This document shows positions 1-11,929 of a stretch of DNA of 64,000 nt, in pieces (positions within the stretch are counted from its first letter, which is position 1; each line of letters opens with the position of its first letter). The translations under genes were made by a program, and so were the position numbers. Source of the DNA: Linyphia triangularis. Lineage: Eukaryota; Arthropoda; Arachnida; Araneae; Linyphiidae. The stretch spans positions 32,444,433 to 32,508,432 of the forward strand of contig OZ021724.1 in the NCBI GenBank assembly GCA_963978545.1. Direction: 5' to 3'. A model generated the notes under the pieces. That model saw only the letters and a list, made by a program, of their open reading frames with translations, was not told the DNA's origin and did not search any database.

Positions 1-589
1 GCAGGGATGAGTTTGGTAAAAAGTCAAAAAGCTGAAAACAAAAATCTAAAAATTTTACATAAAACACATTTTAAACTAAACTTTAACAAAATTGTGGTTT
101 TCCCATGTACGTTTATAACACTGCACAGTCTCTGTTTGTCCGTAAGCAAAAATGGTTAAAAATAGTGGCACCTAGACGTAGGAATACACTTTGTGCTGTC
201 ATCAGGCATGGTAGTATAGCTCCAAAGCAAAAGGGAAAAAACATCAAAATTCCTGTGAAAGCGATGAAAATCGGCAAAAATTTCAACAAGTCAAACAACT
301 TTAAGCAATTATACCATATTGACAAACAGGTCAAATACAATTAAACCCAGTCATCTAATTTTTAAGCTACATTTTAAGTACTAAAAATCTTAAAATTTAA
401 ATTTTTATTGTTAAGCTTGTTCAATAAAACAAAAAGCAACAAACAATTTTACTCACAATTGCTATTAAAATAACAATTTTAAACACCGATTGTTTAGAAA
501 AATTACAATTGGGACTGATTTTCAGAATATTTTTGGCACAAAAATTATAAATAAATTTGAGTTATTCTGCATAAATTCAAATCAAACGG

Positions 590-1001
590 CGAAATCGATC
601 TTTAAACAGACGAATGGCTACAAAACGGTGTTGAAAATCTCGGTGATAGCTGGTATTGTATTACAGTAACCCTTGGCAAAAATTACCATCACTCAAACGA
701 AAATAATAAGCAATACCGCTTACATTACCAACGGAAATCTAGGTATCGGCAAAAATGAACATCACAACAATGTGCATATCCGCGATAGCGTCCACAATAT
801 CGGCACAAATCTCGATACTTTCTTTGTGATACTAGCGCAAATTTCAGATGTTACTACAGTATGGCTTTCGCGCCACAAGAAATATCAAAGTTAGAGCCTA
901 ATATACTGGAGCAACTCTTAACAGTAGCGCTATTGTACTAGCATAACACTTGAAAAAAATTATCATTACAACAATGTAAATCTCGGCGATGGGGCGATTC
1001 A
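590..1001. repeat. Degenerate tandem repeat, left part
   Basis: This stretch is built from diverged copies of a unit of roughly 50-60 bp, recognisable by words such as AAAATTACCATCAC, CTCGGCGATAGCG and ACATTACAACAATG. The same words continue at 3065-3330, on the far side of the element at 1008-3064, so the element interrupted one older array. Open reading frames here (for example 673-894) merely follow the repeat and match no protein I recognise. The unit length is an estimate by eye. Confidence 0.45.
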
Positions 1002-1321
1002 TCACGTCAGGGGTGGGAAGTGCTAAAGCTCAGTTTGGAGCAATTTTGGAGCAGCAAAATTTAACGTTTGGAGCAGATTCGCGAAAAATTGGAGCAGCAA
1101 AATTTACCTTTTGGAGCAGAAAAATTGCAGCAAAATGTAGCAGCAAAATTTGAAGATTAATAGCAGAAATATAATAAATTGTAGCTGATTTAACAACAAT
1201 TACAAGAATTAGAATTTAAACTTGTATAATTTAATTTTTCTACAAAAAACATGTATTATTAAATTTAAAATTATAAGATATACATACAATTACAATATAA
1301 TTTGTAAATTAGCAAAATTAG

Positions 1322-1912
1322 AAGGCCAAAACTACTTATATTGAAATTTTCAGAGGTCTAGATCTATTAGAAGTCGCTTTGTAAAATTATTAATTGAAAA
1401 ACAAATTAAAATTTTAAAATTCTGTGATTCAAAAGTCTAATTAGAATTCCAAACATATTTAGGTTGAAAATTTCAGAGGTGTACCACTATTTGAAGTCAC
1501 AAGAATTTAAAAATTAATTTAAAAAAATAATAATAATAACGTTTTGACATTCTGTTTGTCAAATGTACAATTTGAAGGTCAAAACTACTTATGTTGAAAA
1601 TTTCTGAGCTGTAGCCTTATTGGAAGTAGTTTTGTAATTTTTTTTTTTATTAAAAAAAAACTAATTAAATTTTAACATTCTGTTTTTAAAAAGTCTAATA
1701 AAAAAAGGCCAAAACTACTTACGTTGAAAATTTCAGAACTGTACCTCTATTTAAAGTCAGTTTGTAAAAAAAAAAAATAACTAATTAAAATTTTAACATT
1801 CCGTTTGTCAAAGGCCAAAACTACTTAGGTAAAAAATTAAAAGTAAAGTTTTACACCTATTTTAAGTAGCTTTCTATAAATCCACTGACTCTTTGTTTTA
1901 TTATTATATAGG
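1322..1912 (-). repeat. Dispersed element with internal ~125-bp tandem repeats (reverse copy)
   Basis: About five diverged tandem units share the core GGCCAAAACTACTTA followed by TTGAAAATTTCAGA and a CTATT/GAAGT stretch; unit starts lie near 1322, 1448, 1572, 1708 and 1812. The right end reads ATCCACTGACTCTTTG followed by TTTTATTATTATA. This is the reverse complement of the starts of two other copies in the window (13204 and about 23868). The block lies inside the hAT-like element at 1008-3064. No coding capacity is seen. Confidence 0.6.
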
Positions 1913-2094
1913 ACTCATTTGTATAAAAATAGCAATTCTTATAGCAAAAATAGCAATACAGTAAAATTAAAGTAAGATGTTTCTAAATTTTTTGTAAATG
2001 TTCTAAAATTTTGTGAATTTTTTATTTTATTTTCCAAATCGGGTCAAATTCAGCGTCAAAACGGCGATTTTATCCTACATGCCGTTCTATAAAC

Positions 2095-2469
2095 TTATAA
2101 AAAAGTGGGGCTTTTTTTTTTTTTTTTTAAACCGGAAACATTCAGGGATTTTGATTACATTTCTGTGATACTTAATTCCAAAAGTAAAACAGCCGTTTAA
2201 AAGTTAATTACCAACAGCCGACAAGTAAATTAGAAAACACATCCCTAAATTTAATAGAAGGTATTGTCATTACGCGTGACAGTACGCCTTATAAAAAAAG
2301 TGGGGCTTTTTTTTTTTTTTTTTTTTAAACCGGAAACATTCAGGGATTTTGATTACATTTCTGTGATACTTAATTCCAAAAGTAAAACGGCCGTTTAAAA
2401 GTTAATTACCAACAGCCGACAAGTAAATTAGAAAACACATCCCTAAATTTAATAGAAGGTATTGTCATT
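2095..2469 (+). repeat. Near-perfect direct duplication (~180 bp, two copies)
   Basis: Two copies (about 2095-2273 and 2290-2469, offset 195 bp) both run from AAAAAAGTGGGGC through a long T tract, CCGGAAACATTCAGGG and on to GGTATTGTCATTA. They differ mainly in the T-tract length and a few bases. The duplication lies inside the hAT-like element and looks recent. Confidence 0.8.
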
Positions 2470-3064
2470 AGGAGTGTCGGAGCGAAAATATTCTTTTTAA
2501 ATGCTTAGTAAAAACATTTGATAGTTATACACCTTTAACTTTTTACCAATTCCTTTCTTCTTTATATTTAGAGCAAAAGAGGGTGTGGTAAAAATCCGGC
2601 GAAACACACTTAATCAAGGTACGTACGAAATGGCCATCCGTGCTAACTATAGTAATCTGAAATTTTGAGGCTGCCCCCTAAATATTATCTAGCAATAACG
2701 CACGAGATATCAGCTATCAGCACTCGACGATTTGAATTTGTCTCGATGCAAGGCGCGTTTGAACATGAATGCGCATGCGTGAATGTCGATTTCAGAGGGA
2801 TAATCCACACATTGCATTCTGTTAGTGGGAAAAATCGAATGTTTTGCAAATTCGTGCGAAAACGGCCCTTGAGGTTGCCGTAATTTCATCTCCACATAGA
2901 TTTGGCGTGCGTAATCTGGTTTAGAGCTTTAGCGTGAACGTTTCAAGAAAGATTTAAAGCAAAATTGGCGCAGAATTGCACTTAAATGTGGTTTTGTAGC
3001 AGGTTGGAGCAGGATACCACTTTTGGCGCGCACTGGCGCAATTGGAGCAGAATTCCCACCCCTG

Positions 3065-3330
3065 TCACGTGTATATCAGTGCAAATCTCAGATTTTACAA
3101 CAGGGAAGCACTTGGCGAAAATTAAAATCACATAAACATCAGCGTCGAATACACAGTAACAATTCTCAGCAACAGCGCTGTTATATATCTGTGTAATACA
3201 CCGCGAAAATGACCACTACAACAACCTAAATCCCAGTGATAACGCACGTCTTAGTCACACAAATCTCGGCAGTAGCGAACATTACATTAACGTAACGATT
3301 AGCAAGAACGAGCAACAAAGACCAACGTAA
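3065..3330. repeat. Degenerate tandem repeat, right part
   Basis: This is the continuation of the array seen at 590-1001. It repeats the same words (for example ACTACAACAACCTAAATC and AACGCACGTCTTAG) and begins immediately after the 6-bp target duplication of the inserted element. Confidence 0.4.
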
Positions 3331-4061
3331 CTAAACGATAGTTTCGTGGATGTCAGACTTGAAAAGAAGCGCATTATTAGTATACGTTAATCGCGTGAAT
3401 TAGTATGAAAGAAATTACCTTTGGAGAAGAGAAAAAAATGGCACAAAAGGATTAAATTTCGACGCAGTTGAAAAAGTAAAAAATGCGAGTTTGAGCGCCA
3501 ACCTGACTAAAAAATGCAATTCAGTAGATTTTTGTATTTGGAGCAGGGTTTTCCGCCATTCCTGATCGGGCGGAAGTGAAGCTGCTTCGCGATTCGGCTT
3601 TAAATTTTTTTTACCCCTGTGGGATAGAAAAAGCAGGCAAAAAAAGATTTTTTTCCACGAATTATAGAAAAGCGGAATTCTCTTTTATCTAAAAAATTAA
3701 AAAAGCGGAATTACGCCACATGGCGGAAAAAACCCATCACTGCAATTGTCATCATGTATACTTATTTTTAAAATCAGAATATAAAATTTCAACAGTAATA
3801 ATCTAATGAGGCTTTTTAAATGCTAGTAATCTCTTCTTTCAAACACAAGTTCAGCCAAAACGAGATAATAAAGCAGTAGTATCGTGTATCATCCGAGTTA
3901 AATCTACCTCAGCATGTTAACTTAATTAGCCAACAATATAGTTGTGTATTAACTCTGACCATGGGGTAAACTGAAATATAAAAATCACACATAACTCATT
4001 GAAAAAATAATAAAATATGGTTTACGAATTTATCATTAACGTTAACCACTCAAACCATGTT

Positions 4062-4416
4062 CAGGGGTCTATCCAGGTTCATTTTACAGGGTCCTATTTT
4101 TGTGAAAAATAATTTAATTTTGAAAAAAAAAAAATTTGTGAAAAATTTCCAATTTTACATATTTCAGTGCAATAATAAAAACAACTTTAAATCGTAAAAA
4201 TTACTGATTTCATGTAGGTACTTACAAATATTTACAATGATATCCTTTTACTCCTAGGTGATTTAAATAGTATCTCAATCATAGATGCACATATTTGACA
4301 TGAAATTTTGTGAAAGGTCCGTTTACCGAAAATTTTGTAAAGGGTCCGTTAGTTGGTTATGGAATTTAGTGAAAGGTCAATAAACGGAGTCAAATTTCCT
4401 TCTACATAGATCCCTG
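4062..4416. mobile_element. MITE, CAGGG-ended, copy 1
   Basis: The element starts CAGGGGTCTATCCAGG and ends CTACATAGATCCCTG, an imperfect terminal inverted repeat. The flanks ATGTT and ATGCT look like a 5-bp target duplication with one change. Near the right end GTGAAAGGTCC-type words repeat. A related sequence lies at about 28489-28815, sharing TACTTACAAATATTTACAATGATATCC (cited in part) and the same right end. No ORF. Position: intron 1 of the transportin gene. Confidence 0.65.
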
Positions 4417-5518
4417 ATGCTGCCCTATCTGAAATTCATTCTGGATTCCAAATAAATCTGCTAGTTAGTATACAACCGACTTCAATAATACATAAGCACC
4501 TACATCTGCAACAATGGCAATATGCAAGTTCACCATTACCTTTAAAAAAAATTAGCAAAGTAGTATTTGCACAAGACATGCAACTCGTAACAATATAAAT
4601 ATACGGTCTACCCCTAGTTTACGTAAAAATATCGCCAAGCGAATAAGATGCCAATTAGTACGCAATAATATTTTATATTTGACAACTCTATTTTTAGTGG
4701 GGTTTGTTTGCCATTTCTTAGTTGCTTAATTTTCATAATTAGTAATTAATATGTACATTCCTTACATATTCAGTCATAATTTAGTATTAACAGCCATTTT
4801 TAATTAGTCGCCATTCTGTAGACTTGGAATCGGCTGACGTTTTGGCCCCGTCACCATCTTATTCAAATCACACATAAACATTTATATGCAAACAACAAAT
4901 TTTCTAATAATATTTATCTCTTAAAAAATTGCTGACAAAATTTCTTAAAAAACCCATGTGTCTGATCAGCTGTGACCCAAGCTTCGTTGATGTTAATTAA
5001 ACTTTGAAAATTGTGTTAGTAACTGAATTATACGATAAAATTATGAAAAACCATGATAAATTGAAGTAGATTTGAAAATATTTTGGTATTTTATAGAAAA
5101 TATAATCAAATTTCCAGCATATCAATCAAAACAAATTAAACATACTGCATTGACCCATATACAAATATTGCTCTTTATAATTTAGGAAAAATTAAATCAA
5201 TATCATTTCACATTACTACTAATAGTAAAATAGTAACTTACAATTTCTTTTTTAAGATTTGATCATCAATTTACGAAAAGCATAAGTAGTTGATTACACA
5301 ACAAACTTTTCTTAAGACGCATATTAATATAAAAATTAATACATTTTCAGAAATCACAAAAGATAATACAGAAAATGGTTCAAATAATTTTTATTCCCTC
5401 AAACAGCATACCACTTAAAAATCAATAAAATAAATTTTTGCAATAAAAAATAGGCCTAACAAACCTTATTAAAATTATATAATAATAATCATAGGATATA
5501 CTAAAAGTGAAAGGATAC

Positions 5519-5635
5519 TTGCTGAACAGCTCTTTGGGTAGCTGTATCAGGAGATTGTGATTCTTTCAAAAGTTTTAAAATTTCTCTCAGACCTTCTTCT
5601 TGTGGTTGCCAGGCTAAAGCCATATTTTCTCGCAT
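5519..5635 (-). CDS. Tnpo: Transportin (karyopherin beta-2), first coding exon only
   Basis: Reading leftward from ATG at 5635, 39 codons end at CAGCAA followed by the donor GTATCC. The peptide has a tryptophan followed by PQEEGL, then [13 protein letters not shown] and QRAVQQ. This is the start of HEAT repeat 1 of transportin-1, the nuclear import receptor for PY-NLS cargo such as hnRNP A1. The splice position after the two glutamines fits the start of the next conserved segment of the family. A second in-frame ATG at 5623 has the better start context (A at -3, G at +4) and may be the real start. No later exon was found between 1 and 5500, so intron 1 exceeds 5.5 kb and the rest of the protein is outside the window. 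Most confident part: the [10 protein letters not shown] block. Assignment to transportin rather than another importin is family knowledge. Confidence 0.85.
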
Positions 5636-6239
5636 TTTGCGAAACACCAATACCGGTTGAAAATGTTGGACTTCACTATTCAATGGAGAAACAAATACAC
5701 GCAGAAACTCTCTTGATTTAGCACTTTTAGTCTTTCAACTTCATTCTTTCAATTATATTCCAAAACAATATATTAAATAACTTAACACAGTTGACCACTT
5801 CCAACATATCACAAAAAACGTTAACGTTCATTCAGCACACAGAAACAAACGTTCCGTCCTGTCCCCGTATGTTTCATCGATATAGATTTCAAAGTCTGCA
5901 TTAAATCGACAATATAATTTGAATGAAATATTCCAAGAAAACAACATTAAATTTACAAATAACAAATCTTTAAAAAATGGATCTTCAAGAAGTAAAAAAA
6001 AATATATTAATTAAAATAAAAATGATTTGATGTATTTTTTTTAGTAAAGGATTTCTCATAGAGCACCATTAACTGGCATCTGGCAATGCTTTGCAACTAT
6101 ATTGGTGGACATATTCCAATAGTTTTGCATTCCACATTTTTGATTTTCTCCTATTTTTTTTCTCTATTCAATTAATGTTCTTAAATAACTTTTTTTAAGG
6201 TTATTTTTATATACTCTTTGACTCTCATCAAAATGCCAT

Positions 6240-7089
6240 TGTCCTACAGAATCCAGGTTCGAACACAGGCGTTTAATTTAGAATCAGTAAGTACTGATCA
6301 ACTTTGATTAATGGAAATTTGTGAAGCCATCACTACGGACAATGCAGCGAATGGCTGTTGAAGAGAATCCCTGGAAAGATTTGCCACTCAAGGGTGGTTT
6401 ACAATCTCCAACAGAATTCTAACGTTCTATTTAGCTTAGAGGAAGTCCATTCAAAGTTTTAGTGACATTAATTACATTCATCATAAAAGTCTACGCACCT
6501 ATATGGTTCAAGATCAAAATCAAATCATCGGTAATCTGTGGTGCACAGCATTTACATCAATCAATTTTCTATCATTTATATTTGTCAAATGATTTGAAGA
6601 AAGTCATTGATCCAGTAAATTTTGAAATTGATTTTTTGTCTTTCCTGAAAATATTCTGATATCAAAGCTAGCTGACGACAGAAATAACATAAGGGGATCG
6701 GTCCTCCAAAGAATTTTGAATTCGTGCAAAGTCAAACGGTCTACTGCAACCCAATTCCTTTTAGCGAATAATATCCGTATCTTAAACATACCAAATTCTG
6801 ACATTTGTGCGACAGATTATATGGACTTCATTAAGTGGGAGAAGGTGACAGAACGATTTAGTGATGGCATGATTTCAGGAGCAACAATAAACCCAGCAAT
6901 CGTTTCTACAGCAATACTAACTACCATAAGGGGTTTCCCTGTCATACTCAAACTACAAAACGAGTAGTCATAGAAGCATTTGCTGCAGTCCGTGGATCAT
7001 ACAGAAGAGACGGGTTAATAAGAAATCGTCTGGAGTCAGGAAGCCTCAAGCCAGTTTTCAACACCAAACGTAATTACCGTCCACTGTAA
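6240..7089 (+). pseudogene. Degraded transposon-type protein (C-terminal part)
   Basis: Several frames in succession read like the C-terminal half of an uncharacterised protein that recurs in arthropod genomes as repeat copies. The clearest parts are the frame at 6716-6967 and then, after a frameshift near 6920, a segment containing PCHTQ, RRDGLIRNRLES and FNTKRNYRPL before a TAA at 7087-7089. An open frame at 6462-6659 probably belongs to the same relic. I recognise the terminal pattern (cysteine-histidine-threonine-glutamine, then RDG..RNRL and FNTK) from repeated proteins but cannot name the family. Several frame changes show it is dead. No terminal repeats were identified around it. Confidence 0.5.
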
Positions 7090-7121
7090 TTTTTTAGATT
7101 TTTCTTAAAGCTGTTATATGT

Positions 7122-9079
7122 ACCTACTAGCTGAATACCCGTGCTGCGCTACGAAATTTTACCATTAGCATTTTAGCGATCAAAAGACATTCATGTATTC
7201 TACACTTCAGACGTTTGCTCCCTTTTCGATCCCGACAAATTGATTTATCAAAATAGAAACTTTCCTTTGTTGACATTTTAAACGAAATTTATAATTGTGA
7301 ATAGTAAACTGGAATAGTTTATTGTGTTTATGTTTGCTCTTAGTTCTAAATTTCAAAGTAGTAGCTGTATTGGAATTAAGTTAATTAGACATTAAGTTAA
7401 TCCTCGTATAGTTTCAATGTTGCGTCGTCTTTTCATCCCTTAAAAATTCGTTAATCGATATTGGAATGACTTATTTTTTTAACATTTGCAAAAAAATATC
7501 AGAAAAATGACTACATTGGAAGAGGAACATTCGGATATCCCTCGTTTGGAACATTTAACCCCTTTTCGACCCCTTAAAGTGTGTTAATCGAGAACAGAAT
7601 AGCTTACTTTTTCTATGTTTAATCTTTTTTGACATTTGTACCAAATTTCCGAGTTGTGACCATATAGGAAGTGGTACATTCGAATATTCCTCGTTTGGAA
7701 CGTTTAACCCCTTTTCCACCCCTTAAAATGTGTTAATCGAGATCGGAATAGTTTACTTTTTCTATTTTTACCATTGTTGATATTTGTGCCGATTTTCAGA
7801 GTTGTGACTATGTGGGAAGTAGGATTTTCGAATGTCCCCCGTTTGGAACGTTTGACCCCTTTTCGACCCCTTAAAGTGTGTTAATCGAGATCGGAATAGT
7901 TTACTTTTTCTATTTTTACCATTGTTGATATTTGTGCCGATTTTCAGAGTTGTGACTATGTGGGAAGTAGGATTTTCGAATGTCCCCCGTTTGGAACGTT
8001 TGACCCCTTTTCGACCCCTTAAAGTGTGTTAATCGAGATCGGAATAGTTTACTTTTTCTATTTTTATCATTGTTGATATTTGTGCCGATTTTCAGAGTTG
8101 TGACTATGTGGGAAGTAGGATTTTCGAATGTCCCCCGTTTGGAACGTTTGACCCCTTTTCGACCCCTTAAAGTGTGTTAATCGAGATCGGAATAGTTTAC
8201 TTTTTTTATTTTTACCATTGTTGATATTTGTGCCGATTTTCAGAGTTGTGACTATGTGGGAAGTAGGATTTTCGAATGTCCCCCGTTTGGAACGTTTGAC
8301 CCCTTTTCGACCCCTTAAAGTGTGTTAATCGAGATCGGAATAGTTTACTTTTTCTATTTTTACCATTGTTGATATTTGTGCCGATTTTCAGAGTTGTGAC
8401 TATGTGGGAAGTAGGATTTTCGAATGTCCCCCGTTTGGAACGTTTGACCCCTTTTCGACCCCTTAAAGTGTGTTAATCGAGATCGGAATAGTTTACTTTT
8501 TCTATTTTTACCATTGTTGATATTTGTGCCGATTTTCAGAGTTGTGACTATGTGGGAAGTAGGATTTTCGAATGTCCCCCGTTTGGAACGTTTGACCCCT
8601 TTTCGACCCCTTAAAGTGTGTTAATCGAGATCGGAATAGTTTACTTTTTCTATTTTTACCATTGTTGATATTTGTGCCGATTTTCAGAGTTGTGACTATG
8701 TGGGAAGTAGGATTTTCGAATGTCCCCCGTTTGGAACGTTTGACCCCTTTTCGACCCCTTAAAGTGTGTTAATCGAGATCGGAATAGTTTACTTTTTCTA
8801 TTTTTACCATTGTTGATATTTGTGCCGATTTTCAGAGTTGTGACTATGCGGGAAGTAGGATTTTCGAATGTCCCCCGTTTGGAACGTTTGACCCCTTTTC
8901 GACCCCTTAAAGTGTGTTAATCGAGATCGGAATAGTTTACTTTTTCTATTTTTACCATTATTGATATTTGTGCCGATTTTCAGAGTTGTGACTATGTGGG
9001 AAGTGGGAGAATTAGTGATGAGTGAGTCAGTGAGTGAGTGAGTGAGTGAGTGAGGGCTTTGCCTTATATATATAGAGAT
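7122..9079 (+). mobile_element. Tandem-repeat-bearing dispersed element
   Basis: The left boundary reads CTGAATACCCGTGCTGCGC and is followed by an AT-rich leader. Then comes an array of about ten 148-bp units (7544-9000), a GAGT-rich microsatellite (9014-9053) and the tail GGGCTTTGCCTTATATATA. The composition (short unique head, internal minisatellite, simple-repeat tail) resembles the other tandem-repeat elements of this window, whose units also carry a TTTCAGAG...GTGAC/TAT...GAAGTAG pattern. There is no transposase, no clear target duplication and no terminal inverted repeat, so the class is undetermined. Confidence 0.55.
7544..9000 (+). repeat. 148-bp tandem array, about ten units
   Basis: The word GTTTGGAACG starts at 7693, 7841, 7989, 8137, 8285, 8433, 8581, 8729 and 8877: an exact 148-bp period, preceded by a diverged unit at 7544. 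Each unit continues with GACCCCTTTTCGACCCC, TTAATCGAGATCGGAATAG and TTTTCAGAGTTGTGACTATG. Units from 7841 onward are almost identical while the first two are diverged, which indicates recent expansion or homogenisation from the right-hand part. The reading frame through the right-hand units and the GAGT repeat is a by-product of the repeat. Confidence 0.95.
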
Positions 9080-11929
9080 AACCATTTAGTATATGTCCTC
9101 TCTTTCCAATAAGCATTTAAAAGTACTAAAGGCCTGCTTCACTAAAACAAAACTTCACTTTTCCATAAAAAAAAGCTGAAATACCAAAACTTAATCCCCC
9201 TTGTGAAAAGTTCTTATCTTAACACTTTTTCATTATACTAAAACATTCTTATCTTAATTTTACTGTATTATAAATTGATAATTTTATATTACTATTTGAT
9301 GACAATTTTACTGTGTATATTGCACTTTAATTTTAATAATTTTCTCAGTCTCATTCCAGCAGAATTAGGATTGGAGCATTTTATCAGTATTTTGATATCT
9401 TTTAAGTTTCTGAGCGAGTTTTTGATTCACGGATTGTTGCATTATAATTTTTTTTTCTTCAGAATATTGAAAATTATTTATCGTGGTAGAAAAGTATGAC
9501 AATATTGAAATTGTGGCAGAAAACGCGTATTTCTGCAATTTGCCATAAAAGTGCCCTCGTAAACAGGAAGTGCCCTTTTTTGGAAAATAGCAGTGGCGAG
9601 GGACCCGGTCATCGTTGGATTCGGCGATGAGTGCATAAATCTCATGTAAAAAATTAACAATTCACGCAAACAAAATTAAAAAAAAAAAAAAAAAAAAAAA
9701 ATTTTTTTGGAGGGTTTTTTCAATTTAATAACAATATTCTTAATTATTCTGGGCAGTATTTCATTAAAAAAACATTTTTATAACTTTTCCTAATAAGTTA
9801 CACAAGAAAGTGATAAAAAATCCTCTAAAGGAAATTTCGTTCGTGCTGCCCTCTATATGAGATTCGCTCATACTTTCCGAATCAGTAATCTCAATAGTTT
9901 TCAGTTTGTGAAGGAATCAATCAGCGAATCTGATTCTCGACAGGGCTCTCAGGTCATCGGAGATTATACCGAATACGTTTAGGGTTGCGATAGTTCTTGT
10001 AGGTGTATTCCTGACATTTGGCGTGATATCTCCAAATCGGCGATAAAAGATTTTGAAGTTTTTTTTTTTTTTTTTTTTTTTTAATACTATGTATTACTTC
10101 CATTGTAATTTATTTCTTCCATACACAATTTAGATGACTACTAAGTGATATATGATTGGGTAATATACGGATGTAAGTATTTTAATAATTAAAAATATTA
10201 GAAATCTGAAACTGTTATTTAGATTAACCGAGACATCGGTTTGGCGCATTTTTTAGAACGTTTATTATGTCTCCTGCCAGTGAACCTTTCAAATTAGTTT
10301 AAATTTACTTTGATTCATCAAATTTGGTTTTGAACTTAACGGGGAGAATATAATACTTTTTTTTTTTAATTTTATAAATTCTTCTAATGGGCACCTTTGT
10401 TTGAATGTTTGCATTTAAGTTTTTATGTACTTAAGTGACTTTTTTAATTTCATCGATAATATAGGTTTGCGATACGATTTCAATCCACACTCCATACTCT
10501 CCAATCGAATGAATTGGGTCTGGATAAAAATTTATCATTACGCTTTAAACTTTTATTTTGAGAAGCTGAAAAGGAAGGGTTACATATCCCCTCGTGAACG
10601 GCAACTAAATTTAGGTATATTTGTTTATCATGATTGTATGTAAATGCATTTAGTATGTATTGATCAAAAACGGAGATGGTGGAGGGGGTAAGGACTTGTA
10701 ATAAATTACAATAAAAACATTATTATTGTTCAAGTTTTCATTATTTATTGTAATTATGTTTTATTATTCATTATAATTATCTTTCATTATGTATCAGAAT
10801 TTAATTTATTAAAATGTGTTACTATTTTATAGATTTTAACAAGCAGTGATTATTTTTCTTCTTTATAAATAATTATTTAATACATAAAAAACTAGTCAAT
10901 TAATATTTGTTTCTTTATGTTCTCGGTTCGTTATCGTAATTTTCGCCGATTCCCAATGGGACAGAATCACGAAAAACTCGCTCTACTCAAAATCAAGATC
11001 GTTTGAGCAACCTTTCTCTCTTGTCGATTGAAAAAGATATGTTGGTGACACTTTGAAAAAGTGGCAATTTTTATAACCAAGTTATAGAAAAGTTTGCAAC
11101 AAAGACCCGAAACTTGAGTATAAATAAGTGTTTAATTTCAAACTTTAAATAGGGAAATATAGTAGTCGGATTGGCAGACCCAATGTATATGTGTCAAAAT
11201 ATTGATTGGTTATTTTAACCATTTACTTATTGTTTTTAAATCACTCTCCAAATATAAAATATTAGAAATAAAAATGCTCGTACAATTTTTATAAATAATA
11301 ATATTTAATTTACAATGTTTTACTATGGGTATTTTATTATTATAAGTTTTAGTTTGATAAATACATTTTTTTATGCCATTAATCTTTTGTATCATTATTT
11401 TCATTTAAATGTCTTTATTTTTATTCATAACATCCTACTGAAAATTACTTACATTTAGCTACAGTTATCAGCACTAATTTCAGTCATTTGTGGCGAAATT
11501 ATACAACCAAGTTGGCTAGTTATCAGTACTAGGAAGATTACTAGTAAAAGCGCGAAATGCAAAATATTGAAGTGAATGAAATTTACAATGTCAGCCGGAC
11601 TTATTTCGAAAAATGTGTTTTAGCTTAACAAGAAGTTTCGTGCCACATTCTTAATACATGTAAAATTTGAGAACATTTATCTATCACTATTGTATGCAAA
11701 TGCATGTAGTAACGATTGAGAACAGGGCAATGGGGGGGGGGGGGGGACGAAAAGATTTACCGATGACCACTACGAAAAGTCACGCTTCGCCACTGGAAAA
11801 TAGCACCCTGCCCTCTTTCATTTCTAGGATGAACTCTGTGGTATTTATCTGATGATTTGGTAGGACTTTATCTCTTTTGTGAGAGTGTTTCCGTGGAAGA
11901 AAGAAGAATCGTAGAATGAATGATAGCTA

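Larger units (their letters stand above)
1008..3064. mobile_element. Non-autonomous hAT-like DNA transposon with 6-bp TSD
   Basis: The element begins CAGGGGTGGGAA and ends TTCCCACCCCTG, a perfect 12-bp terminal inverted repeat. It is flanked on both sides by TCACGT (1002-1007 and 3065-3070), a 6-bp target duplication. The word TTGGAGCAG recurs many times in the first 120 bp and twice near the other end, in the same orientation at both ends rather than inverted. No transposase reading frame is present. Inside are a tandem-repeat element in reverse orientation (1322-1912) and a 180-bp direct duplication (2095-2469). The CAGGGG termini are typical of hAT elements; the 6-bp duplication is shorter than the usual 8 bp of that superfamily. 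Confidence 0.8.

Noticed and set aside
105..344. Open frames on both strands at the left edge
   Set aside because: The two frames overlap each other, match no known protein and lie in AT-rich intron DNA. They look like chance.
3540..3742. Possible small element with CAGGGTTTTCCGCC / GGCGGAAAAAACCC ends
   Set aside because: The ends are only partly inverse and the flanks (TTGGAG and CAATTG) do not match, so the boundaries are not supported.
7544..9000. Array as a CRISPR locus
   Set aside because: Units are contiguous 148-bp tandem copies without unique spacers, and the genome is eukaryotic.
8804..9085. 93-codon minus-strand frame across the 148-bp array
   Set aside because: It repeats the translation of the array unit and of the GAGT microsatellite, so it is a repeat by-product, not a gene.
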